From positions 1 to 64,000 of the forward strand of contig VZTG01007783.1 in assembly GCA_013397845.1 (NCBI GenBank): DNA of 64,000 bases, in the 5' to 3' direction. The translations under genes and the position numbers were made by a program. The stretch is from Melanocharis versteri. Its lineage: Eukaryota; Chordata; Aves; Passeriformes; Melanocharitidae. Shown piece by piece: positions 27,304-39,200 of this stretch; position 1 is the first letter of the stretch; every line of letters starts with the position of its first letter. The notes under the pieces are model-generated. The model made no database searches and had not been told where the DNA came from. It saw only the letters and a program-made list of their open reading frames with translations.

Positions 27304-28805
27304 ACAGAGCATGCCACCAGTAATTGCAAAATATGGAGAAAGAAATTATCATCAATAATTAGAAATGAGATGAGGATTACCACTCAAAAACTACACACCA
27401 GAAATTGTCTTTCTGTGTGCTCATTTGGCGAGCCATCCAAAGGCCTGGAAGCAAATCAGGAAATGCCAGATTGCTGGCTGTGCACAATGTCAAGGAGCAC
27501 TTCAGGTTTCACTGACAAATTTAGAGGAACATTTGACACTCAAATAACTTTTAGGCAGTTGGTGGCTTTTAAGGAGGTCTAGGACAGTACATGTTTCATG
27601 CCAGCGTGCTGCCCTGGCACATGCCAAGAGGGGACTTAAATATTTCAGTTCCCTCTCATCAAGTAGGAACTTCATGTCAAAAATATTGTATAGTTACTTT
27701 GTAGAAAAGTAAGCATATAGTTAGGATCAGTTCTTTATATTCAGGTTAAGAATATTCACAAAAACTGGATTTAGGCACAGAATGTTGCTTGCTCTGATGA
27801 AAAGACAGACACATTTTCACAACTTAGTTTTAAGTTCTACAGAAAATTCAAAGCAGAAGACCCTTGTTACCCCTTAATTCAATTTCCTTTTTTTTTGGTG
27901 AATATTCCTTTTTTTGGTGATGATTGACGTTTTTACTTCTCATTTGAGATTCTAAGAATCCTTCCAGCATGGCTGCAAGGTTTTTTTACTGCATTTTGCA
28001 ACCAGCTGTGATCTGTAAATCTATTAGAAAGAGTGTCAAATGCCTATTGTTTGGTCCTTGAACAGCACAATTCTTACATTTTTTCTTTGTTTCCATTTTC
28101 AGTAATACTGTCATCTCCAGAGAAAACTTCATAAATACAATCTGTCCTATACAAATAAATTATGTTGAGTTGTGCTTGTTTCCCCAGATATCTTGGGTGT
28201 AAAAGGAAAAAACGAAATAAACCTACCTAGCAATTCTTCCCAGCACAGTCTTAAAATACTCAAGGCAGAGACCATCTGCACACAGCCATAAATAGATGGA
28301 AGGAACATACTTCATTGGGAGCATTCTCTTACCATCTATGCCATCAGTGTGTTAGCCACGGTTGTGGCAGAAAAGCTCAAAGCTCCAAGTTCGCTGCAGA
28401 ATCACAGGTACTAGACTTTTTTATGGGAGAAACGATGCCACCCAGTGGAAGTTTAAAATTATAGGAAAAAAAGTGCTGAGGGAGAAGAGGGGGGAAAATA
28501 TTTCCTTGGTATTTCAAATTAAGAAATGAAATCAATAAATGTATTTAGCTAAACAATTTACCATCAAAAGATTGCAAAATTATGTGAGGAAACTACTTTG
28601 ATATTCGCAGTTGATTTAATTGACAGCAGACAAAAAAAATCGTCATGTTGATTAGGACTTCCTAAAGACATCTGAGCAGACCTTCGATTGCAGTTCTGTC
28701 TGCCATGAGCAGGCCTGTTGGAATATGGTGCAGCATCTCCATTACCCTGGAGTTTCTCTTCCAAGGAAATTAAAGCTCTGTGTATGTGTGTGGGACCAGG
28801 GAGGG

Positions 28806-28822
28806 GAGAGAGAGAGAGAGAG
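28806..28822. repeat. (GA)8 microsatellite
   Basis: A short, perfect dinucleotide run. Confidence 0.9.
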
Positions 28823-29843
28823 GACTGAGTAAGCCTGTTCATTGCACAACACAGAATGAACATGTTTAGGGCGAGTCTAGACCCAGACAGACACAGGCAC
28901 ATCCAGGGCCACCAGAAATACCCAATATTTGCTAAGTAGAACAGTCTGTACAAGTAAAAAAATATTGATATAAACAGTGTTATAAAATACAATATATTTT
29001 ACGTAAATAAAATTATTGATGTAAAGCTACACAATATACATAAATACAAAATTCCATAATATCAAATTATGCTATTTATGAATTGCTTACATTGGTAGGG
29101 TTTTAAGGAAAATTTATTGAGTACTATACTGCACAGGAAGGTAATTTTTTGGATTTCAATGGTCAGAAACTCTTAGTTCCCAAAGTAACATTCTGAACAA
29201 TTTTATTCTTTCCTGCCACTTTTCCCACAAGTCTCTTTTCTTTTTCTTATGCAATTGTTTTGTTTCTTTCCTCATACAAATTTCTACATCCTAATAAAAC
29301 TGTTTCAGAAAGTCTTCAAAGATATTCAGGTGGAGCTTCATTTAAAGCATCTGTGTAACGAAAGCCCCAAACCAGAAAATATTTATTACACCATACATAA
29401 CCAAGTACTTTACAAAATAGTTATTTCTCATTAGTATGATCTGGGACTTTCTTCTGTTCCTTTAGTGGATGATTAATCCAATGCTGAAGTTTGGTATTAT
29501 GGTTTCAAATTAAACCTTAATACTGGGAAATGAAATTACAGCAAAGCTGACAGATTGAGAGAGCCTACCTAACATCTTAACAGAGTAACTACCTGGAACC
29601 TGGAGGTAAAGACAGAAGACAAGCAAATTCTTTGAAAAAGTATGGAAACGTAGTTAAAGTATTTTCTACAGACGAAATAAAGAGAATTAAGTTTGAAGCT
29701 TCTGTATTTTATTTTGCCCTGTCTCTATTGCTTTGTAGGCACTTATGATCACATTGAGAAAGTCTACTTTGCCAAAGCACTTAAAAAACCCGCCAACAGT
29801 TTCCATTTTATTTGGAGATATTTTTCTTTCATTCATCAGTCAC

Positions 29844-29936
29844 TGTGTTGGGTCTGGCTGAGATGTTAATTTGCTCCATAGAAGCCCTCATAATGCTGTG
29901 CTAGTATTGGTAGCTGGAAAGGTGTTCATAATAAAT
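29844..29936 (+). mobile_element. Probable endogenous retroviral LTR fragment
   Basis: The phrase 'tgtgttgggtctggctgaga', followed by 'tgttaat', a ctccatag segment, 'gccctcataatgctgtgcta' and 'tggtagctggaaaggtgtt', resembles the start of an LTR family that I recall as common in bird genomes. Only about 90 bases are left, with no internal viral coding sequence. The family assignment rests on memory of the consensus and needs a repeat-library search. Confidence 0.5.
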
Positions 29937-32924
29937 TTGTATTTATACATTTGAGTCTTCTCTATTTTAAATTGCATTCAAAGTGAATCGACTCTCTGAT
30001 TTGTTTAAAGTCACATCAAAATGTGCATGTTCATAGTATAGTAAAAATATCCCTTAAATGAATACACACATTATTATAATCAGGGAAACTATTAGAAAGA
30101 AAGAAAGAAATGGTGTAAAAGATTGTACCACAAATGATGATCATTGCATTTATTATGGAATTCTGTCTCGAAAAAGAAGGTAATTAAAGAAAGAAAGACT
30201 TTGAAAACATAAATACTATACATACCTTTCTTACCAAGTTTTTGGCAGGGTTCTTCTAAAAGTAAGTGCAATATAGAAATTTTGTGGATTTATTGTTCTT
30301 GCACCTGTAGTTGCATTGAAACAAAAGGTCCTGGAATGAATGTACTGTGTAATAGCATCATACTTAAACACAAAATACAAACAAAGTTGTCTGCCTCTTT
30401 GGCTGTAGCTACACCGCTTCCTCCAGTGCCCATGGCAAAGTAATGAGTTCCTGTTTTCCTTCCTCTCTAGTGAAGGGATCTCACTCCCATACTCCTGTGT
30501 CTCCCACGTATGTGCTGAATCTGTATCCTAGTCTTAAGCGCGGTGCCAAATAAATTACCGTTGTTTAAGAAACTTCCCCAGAATTTTTGGACATGCCATA
30601 AACGTATATCCGTGCCATAAGGGAGAAATAGTTGCTTCAACTTTCTCAGCTCAATAAGCTTAACTTTATTTTTCTGGTGGAGTGTGTAGGAGATGAAGGA
30701 TTTTGCATGGTGGTCAGTATGGCTCCTTGCCTATATAAAGTTACAACCAATTTCCCAATCAAATTCCAGGGTGGGAAATTACACTACAGTAAGCTGCAGT
30801 GATTTCTGTATTACTAAACAGAAGGCTAAAGCCAAACCAAAGATGACAGGATTTTCTATGGTATGTTTTGTATTATCAAAGAATGCACCACCATGGCAAT
30901 AACAAAAACTATTTTTGTAGGAACTCATCTTTCCTCACAGCTATTCTATTGTGTTTTATACAGATTCTTTTCTCACCTTACCCTTTCCAAACTTTTTTCC
31001 AATCCTTAGGATGTGAATATACAGCACAGCAAGAGAGAGATGGACTGGCACTCCTCCGACCTCAGTGAGCTTGTCTAGAGAAATAAACACAAGATAGTTG
31101 TTATTTCTCTCTGGAAGTCCTTAGTTTCCTGAAATAGCCTAGTAACTAATATTCCCTTCCTATATAATAAAAATTTATTCCCCCATATGTACTACAAATT
31201 AGACACCTTCGGTTTTTCATCTCCCCTTCTGCCATGCATGCCTCCAGTCCTCCTAATGCCCAGCTTCAAGGGCTCTTTCACCCCCACCTGCAGATCTACC
31301 ACAGACACACCCCCCACAGAGAGTAGTCTCTCTGAAAAAGTAGTATGAGAGGACCAGGTTTTTATTTGGATTGCTATTTTGAAGCACCCCTATGGGCATT
31401 CTCTTTTTCGCCATTATTCCCTTTCTACCAAAACCAGGATGGATGACTTGCATGGGCACACACTTGTCAGTTATTACAAAGAACAGCTTTGAAGTGTAAA
31501 CTGTTCTATTGTTTCAGCGGGTGGAAACGGAGACGCCGAAGACGAAGTCAATATTAGATTACCTATTGTGTAAAACAAGCACGTAAAAATAAGAGGTTTT
31601 ATGAAGACCATAAGAAAGCCTAACATATGCCCCAGACCTGAAAGATGCACAGGGGAGGGAATGTGTAAAGGGATAGCAAGCCAGTGTGTCCTGTTTCAAA
31701 GGAACAGGTAATAGTGAACTCAGCCTTGAATAATGAATAGACAACTGAACAGTTGTTTGCCTGTAGGTTATCTACGCCCTGAACACTCCTGGTGGAAGCA
31801 GTACAAAGGGTGAGAAGGGCTGAGCTCAACTATTTGGATTTTGTTGTGTAAATGTTATAGGCACAACGTGGCTTCTTGTTATTGTGAGCATGTAAAGGAA
31901 GGAACCGAATCTCTTTGGACAGTGGATGATGGTACCAAAGGTACCGGAGAAGTTATTTCACTGCTACTCGGAACACATGGGGTCGCATGAAAATATCTGA
32001 TCTGTTCTTAAAAAGCTAAGAATGTTTCTGCCAAGTGGCAGAAAGGACAGCAAGTTAAACCTGAAACCCTCTCTTTATAGTAGGATCCCAACTAGCCAAA
32101 GGAACATATTGTATGCCATGTTGGAAATGGTTGCAGAGTACCAAATACATTTTTCATCTGAAGTACAAGAGATGGGATGAGTTGACAGCTCTGGAGTCTC
32201 TGTGCAAAATTAGGTGCTGCAACACTTTCTTAATTCTGTCTCATGTGAAAGGCTGAAGTATATTCTACTTAAAATGAGTGTTTATGGATACACACCAAAT
32301 ATTAGAATCTGATCATAACTAAGATATTTGATATAATAAAGAGCTTAGCCAACTAATTTCTATTAAACTCTTATCATAAATTTAAAATCAGAGCGGCTTT
32401 TTTGGGGAAAAAAGCATTCATATAGTGGGCTGGCAATGTTAATATAGTAATGTGAAAACTTTAAAAATAGCAGGAAATGAAAGATGTATCAGTAATCTAA
32501 AATAACACTCCTCTGAATTAATTTGCTGAAGTTCTAGAATGTCCTGGGACTACTGTGCCTTCTGCCATTAATTTCATGCCATGCACATGGTCCCTCTGAC
32601 CAGAGTTGCTGTGTGATCACTTCCTACCTTAATTTCATTAAAAAATTAACAAAGTTAATACAAAGCAGTAGGTTTCTTCTAAACTGACTTGTTTTGATCC
32701 CTAAGACAGTGATCAGGGAGTGCTCAAATAAGCAATTAGGTGGCAGAATGTGGCAACCTTTAGCAGAGGAGGCAGCAACACTACAATTCAAGGTGGGTAA
32801 TTAGCCAGCCCACACAGATCTTGATTACTTTCTAAGAAGCAATTCCTTAATGTGGAGAAATGGTCTCAGCACTTGGTTCTCATCATCAAGTTCTCTGGTG
32901 GAGTGCAAGGGGATCCATAATTGT
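29937..32924. other. Gene desert, part 2
   Basis: About 3 kb of AT-rich DNA. It contains (GAAA)4 at 30095-30110 and a CpG-rich, exon-like islet at 31518-31586, treated as a finding. I see no supported gene. Confidence 0.5.
30095..30110. repeat. (GAAA)4 microsatellite
   Basis: Four tetranucleotide units in an A-rich context. Confidence 0.9.
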
Positions 32925-33235
32925 GGAAGGGATCCATAAAGACCATGAAGTTCACATCCCTGCTCCTCAGAGAACTACTAAAAATTAGGCCATATCACAA
33001 AATGCATTGATCAGATGCTCCTTGAACTCTGACAGGTTTGGTTCCACAACCGCTTCACTGAGGAGCCTGTTCCAGTGACCAGCCCCCCTCTCGGTGAAGA
33101 AATCTTCCATCTGACCTTCCCTTGATGCATCTTCACTCCAATCCCATGTGCCACTGGAAAGAGAAGATCAGCACTCCTCCTCCACTGCCTCCCTTGAGGA
33201 AGTTTTAGACTGTGAGAAGTTTCTTAAAAGTGACC
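32925..33235 (-). mobile_element. CR1 LINE 3' fragment, diverged
   Basis: Plus-strand phrases such as 'ggaagggatccataaagacc', 'ctccttgaactctgacaggt', 'gaggagcctgttccagtgac' and 'ctctcggtgaagaaatcttc' match the reverse complement of the CR1 ORF2 tail and 3' end. The terminal repeats are lost and the copy is 5'-truncated. Confidence 0.85.
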
Positions 33236-36200
33236 CACACTGCAGTTCATAACAGGATGAGTTTAGCCATTTACTTGTTCCATCCTCTGTGGCTTTAACA
33301 GAGCACTCCTCCAGCTACTTTGAAATGAAAGCACACAAATCATCTTCTTGATGCAATCTTTTCAGTCAGATATCTATGACCAGAAATAAAACCTTATTTT
33401 TGTTCCCAAGATGCCCAAGATGAAAATTATCTTTTTCAAATATGAAATTCAAAAAATAGAGTAGATGTGCATAACTACTTAAATTTATCAGTTTTTTTAT
33501 TTCAAAAGAACATATATTTCCCCTTTGTGCAGACATGGTGGGCTAGGGCTTCTCAAAATCCAGTCTTTCTCAGATTACTTTTAACTGTGTTGAGGTTTTT
33601 TTGGTCAAACCAAAGTATATCAGTAACATCTAAAGGGAAGGGAAAAGTGTGGGAAGTATGTAAAGAATCAATTGTTCTTCCTCAAATTCACTCCCAGAAA
33701 ATCCTTGTTCACTTGCTTCCTATTCTCTAGAAATAAAAGACTGGATATGTGTACCCACTCCAAAGATGATATGTGATAGTGCCAATAAATGCAGTAGACA
33801 GACAGAAACTGTTTCACAACATGCCTTGGGAAGCATGTCAGCCCCTAACAGGCACCCAAATAGGTTCTTCCAAATTCCTATGTTTGTTTACTTTGCTTGC
33901 CATCCAGCTAATATTTTTTCCCAATGTCTAATATAATAAATTTTCTCAGTAGTCAGATGATTTGTGGATCACAGTTACACAAGACTGACATTGACAGATG
34001 ATATAATTTTATATTTTTAAACATAAAAATTGATTTATATGTATTGACTGCTGAAGCAAGGAAGGTATTTGACACATTTTAAATGAAAATAAAATTGAAC
34101 TTATCAATGAAGTTTTTCTTCTACAACTGAAACTTTGCTGTTTACCTCTGTACTCCCTGTATAAGTCATTTATGTGCCACAAATTCACAAATGAAGCATG
34201 ACTGAGTATATAATTTCTATGGGTATATCCATGGGTATGAATGACCTGCATTGATTCAGAACCCCCACAATCCTTCCCATGAAAACTTCCTGTAGTGATG
34301 AAGTGTTCTCTCCTGTCAGTACAGATTTTCATTAAAAGCATTCAAGAAAAGATTCATAATAGTGGTACACTGGTGCAATAATCCAGAATAAAATGTGAGT
34401 TTGAAAAGAACGGTTTTTGTGGTTTTAGCAAGGAAAATTAAAACCTGTCAAAACTAGCTAAAATACTATAAAACTCCCCAATTTTTCTTAAAAGGAAGAA
34501 GGAAAAATTCTTTGTACACTGCCACACATCCTGAAATCTTCTGGGTATCAGTTGTGTTTCTTTATGAGTCAGAACTTGTCTGAGGCTGACTGGGCTTTAT
34601 ACTGTTTTTACTATAATGACAACATACTGTTCCAGCAAGAACACAGGATTCTTAAAGACAGGATTACTCAAGTTACATATTGGGGAAAGAATAGACCAGC
34701 ACAGAAAATGGTGATAGAGCAGCCATTAAGGTGATCCTACATCACCCTCAGACATTAAACAAATAGTTAGAACACTGGCATGTTAATGGAAAATTGTTTA
34801 AGTTAATAAAAAAGAAAAGCTATTAAAAAATTCATAATGTCAAGAAATTCTTTAAGCTCTTAGTGATGGGAAACAGAATCATCTGGTGGAATGCAAACGA
34901 ATGTTTCTGTCAGCTATAAAGAGATCTGGTCTCCATTACCAAGGCTGTCATGACATCTTGTATTTGTGAGGTGGACTCTTGAAGAAGTCAGGTATTTTTG
35001 TCAACATGTGCCTGCTTGAACTGCAGGTACCACCTGGATCAACTCTACCCCTCTGCAGTGTCCATGCTGCTTTTGATAGAAGAGGGTCTTGCACTTTTTA
35101 TCATGCTGCCTATGTTATAGGAACTTGCCTCTTGCCCACACGCCCAGTAACACTGAACCCTTGCAGCCAGATGAGTCAGATCAATTAGGGCTGGACGGTC
35201 TCTCGTTACACATTTCAAGTCTGTCTGCACTAATTGCAACACCCAAAGCAAAGGAAAGCAATGAAGAGTGCAGATTTCTGAGGTATACCAAAATCAATGA
35301 GAGTTCTCAATTCTTTAAATGAGACATGTATTTCATCACATTCTTTTAGAAGTTCTGTCATTATTTTCTTGAGGCTTAAAAACTTTACAGAGTAGACAAG
35401 AAGTGGTGACAGTGACACAGGCAGCACCTTCCTCAAGGTTTTAATGTGAATTGTGCTCTCCACTTGTTTAGTTATGAAAAATGTCTCAACAGAGCAAATA
35501 TTATTTGTGATTTACTTTAGCATGTAAGAATGTCACTGAAAATGGGTAATTACACGCAAGGTACATGTGCGAAAAACAGAGGTTCTGCCTCCTTACCAAT
35601 TCAACTTTATAATTGTATTTAAAACAATGAAAAAGGAAGATAAAAAGAACGAAAAACTCCTCAACTTTACTATGTTTTAAATCTAGAAAATGTGCAGCCA
35701 TGTGTGAACTGATCCAAGAGAAACCCTGGCTTGGGAGAAAAGAAACAGAATAGTTCCCTGTGTCATGGGCCACATAAACAGACTAATCCTAAAACTACAC
35801 AATCATTATGCTGGATGGAAATGAAATGGGGGAACTGGCTGCTACGGCCAGAGCAAGGATCTGCAGAGGGGTGGCAATAGTGGGCCTGCTCCTTTGGCAG
35901 CAGCTCACTGCTACATCACTTCACTGTAACCTGAAACCTCAGCCTGAGGGATACAGTGCAAAAAAACTACAGCAGTGCAATAAAAGTCTCTTTAAATTTC
36001 TAGAATTGTATCAGAGCTTTTTGGAAAGGAGATGGCATGGACAAGAGAGAACCTGGAGAGAGTATTCCCCTGAGCTGGAGACCACAGGCAGCATGAAGCT
36101 GGGACAATCCTCCTGTGCACACGTGTGGTGGGACACGGCAGGAACGCTGAATCACAGCACAGAATAGTGACACTACTCACACAGCCCTCCCTCTAAAAAA

Positions 36201-39200
36201 GAAGATGCTCTTTCACTTTTTAAAAATCCACTTATTTTGTGGGGAAGCATCAAGCTGTTTATACTACACACCATAAGAAAGGACTTACCTTTCAGAAGGA
36301 AATTAAGCATCCTGGGTGCTGATTTGTTTTGTATATGATTCTGAAATGCAAAAGGCTATAAAGAAAAAATTTAGAAAACTAACTTTAAATATAAGAAAAC
36401 ATTGTCCTTAATAATATTTCTAACAATTTAAATGTCAGGTAGCTTTTAAAGGGAACTCATCACCTCTGCTCACTCAACAGTTTTAGGGTTCATTTTCCTG
36501 AAGATCCTGTTTCCTGTGAACACATACTGATTTCTTTCCCAAGTGTTCCGTATTCCCAGTTGCACAGATGATATTCCTTGCTTGATGTGGCCTTTGTTGT
36601 GCAATGTGCTCCATGCCACTGCCAAGCCTCACAACCCTGTAATGGGCTGGAATTCCAGTCTCATTTTGCCCTCTCATTACAGTGTTCTGGGCCTCGTTCT
36701 AGGTGGCGAGATACTGCCAGGCAGCTCTAGTACCTCTCACATGAAGAAAGACCATCCCTGAATTTTCTAAACTTTGTTTTGTTTATTTGTTTTGAACTAT
36801 CTGCCTGGCCTTCAAGCTTAACCCAGAATTGTTTCTGTGTCTATCATCCTCCCTCATGCCACCCCAAAGCTTGGTCTTTTATGAGCCATTATGCTGACCT
36901 GATGGCTGCCATGAATTACCACTTTGGGTCTGAGCATGCCTTGGGGATGGTCCATGGAGGGTTTGATCCTGATGGAGATTTGTTACTCTCCTTTTTCGAA
37001 AGCTGCAAGCCAAGATCAAGAACTGTTGTGGGATGCTGGGATGAGACTGGGTCTGGAGGAAAGGTATCTAAGTGAAAGTTGATCATCTCAGGCTGATGAG
37101 ATCTGTTGATCTGAGAAAAAATATTAGGGAACAGTTTATATTATTTTTAACAGGCCTATAATCTTATTTTTTTTCATTGTTTTCCCCATCTTCAAATATA
37201 AAAGAGATTTATAGCATTTTATAGATGAAGTGATGCTACCACTGTCATGAAGTATTGCAGAATGACATCTGAAATTCCAGCTACTATCTCTTAATTCATA
37301 ACCTAACAAAACATGTTGGAGTTTGTGTATGGTTATCTGGCCTTAGTTTTTAACTTGCTGTGCATGCTATAGCAGCAACATTGCTCACACTTGGGACACT
37401 GAGAAGAATTAGAGAGAAATAATCAAAAGCAGGTTCTCATTATAAAATGTAATTACATCATTTCCTCAGATTATATTTCAACAAAATATTGTAAATTCCT
37501 TGGTTTTGCATAATTTTTTTTGTATTATATCAGTATTAGGCCTCTGACCCATGCAAAAATATTTTTACATTAAACAGGATGTTAATTTTTCCTGGCACCA
37601 GCAATTCCTAGGGCCCTTTAGAAGAGGCACCAGGTTCTCCTCGTTCCTTTCTTGAGTTCCAGCCTCAGAAGTTGCCTGCTGCAAGATCTTGACCTTGTAA
37701 AAAACTCCTGCATGGCTCCAAGATTGCAAGAAAACAACAAACTCATACCTACCTGTGTACGATTGTATTTGTTTACTTCTAACATCACCATGAAAAAAAG
37801 CAATTGGCTAAAAGTTGCTTTTAACAGAATTGTAAGCTCATCTTGTTTCTTTAAAATTGAGTCAGCCAAAATCCCATTGGCTCTCTGCTATGCTTTTCGC
37901 CCCAGGCAGCCACACTTTACTGACTTGAGGCAGATACTTACTAAGAATATTTCTGCCACACAATTTTACTTGTGCCTGAGAAGCTGTTCATTCTGTTGAT
38001 TGCACGTTCATCAAGGACGAGTTATTCAGGCACTTAGCAACTGCCCTGACAATCTCCTTAAACAGGAAAAAGCATTACAAAAGTATGACTGCGGCAAGAA
38101 GGGAAACGTACACGACTACATCGATGCTGCTTGCAACACTGAGTACCTAATCGAGTTATCTGACTTGTGGAAGCCACTGAGCCTGCAGGGTGAGCATAAA
38201 TTTGGTGCCTACAGTTAAACGGGGTTAACACTTTCCCGTGTGGAAAGGTAACATCAACACAACGTGACTGTGATAAGGTTCCACATGCTTTATTGCTCTT
38301 TTGTTTTTTCGCTTTAACTGGAGAGCTCAGGAAGTGTCCAGAAGGAAAAAAGAGAACCAGAAAGTACACGGAGAGCAAAGAAGGCCCCACTACAATGGGA
38401 GGACTTCCTGTTATAGCTTTTCCCTGCACCCTCACTATATTCTCTTGCACCCCTGCTCTCTTGAAATTTTCAGACCCAAAGGGGCCCTGTGGTGTGTAAG
38501 TGCATTCTGAGGGCAGTGTGAAAGGATGGCTACAGCTTTCTGTGGGGTTAGGCTGGACAAAATGTGGTAGAAGAGATTATGCAGGACAGTTTCTGGGGAG
38601 TACTGGACAAGATGGGAAATGAGATAAATAAGCAGGAAGATGGAAGGCAAACATTGTATATATAGGGGAAGAGATAAAAACATTTAATGCTTGGTGAGTT
38701 TTAAGCTCTCCCTTCTTCCTCCACATAGTAATCAAATGTGATGTCAGACAAGAATTAATCATCCAAGTTAAACCACCACACAACCAGGGGATCCCACTGA
38801 AGTGGTACCATCCCTCACCAGATTTTTATAGAAGCATGATCTTGTAATTCTCTGCATTATTAATTTTATACCACAGTCCGATTATGCACCTCCTGAAACC
38901 TAAAACTAATAAACAGTATAAATGTTGCTAGAAATTTTTGTAACAGTTATGCTTGGAAAAACATCCAAATTTCAGATGAAGCTGGGCAAGCAATTCTCTT
39001 GAAAAGTTTGTAAATGGGGTTCTAGAATACTGAACAACTGCATGGGTGAAATTATGGAATGTAAAGCACAGTCCCTATGTGTTGCCTCATTGTGGCAAGC
39101 AGGTAGTTCTTTATTTGGAAATTATTAGGAAGGCCTGCCTTCCCATGTAAATGATCCTTACAAGTTCCTTTTGAACAATAATACATTTAGTATAGGATTC

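Larger units (their letters stand above)
18131..29843. other. Gene desert, part 1
   Basis: About 11.7 kb without a coding exon I can support. Noted inside: a 16-base perfect palindrome at 25149-25164, a duplicated T-rich motif at 27884-27919, a G-quadruplex motif at 27275-27303 and a (GA)8 run at 28806-28822. A higher-GC stretch at about 21680-22020 has no identifiable origin. The open frames, including one of 142 codons at 28564-28992 on the minus strand, lack domains. Confidence 0.5.

Noticed and set aside
28564..28992. A 142-codon minus-strand frame with a hydrophobic N-terminus.
   Set aside because: The hydrophobic part comes from AT-rich DNA, the middle crosses a GA microsatellite, and no family is recognisable.
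35808..36167. A 119-codon plus-strand frame.
   Set aside because: No recognisable domain or splice signals, and the antisense strand is also open over part of it.
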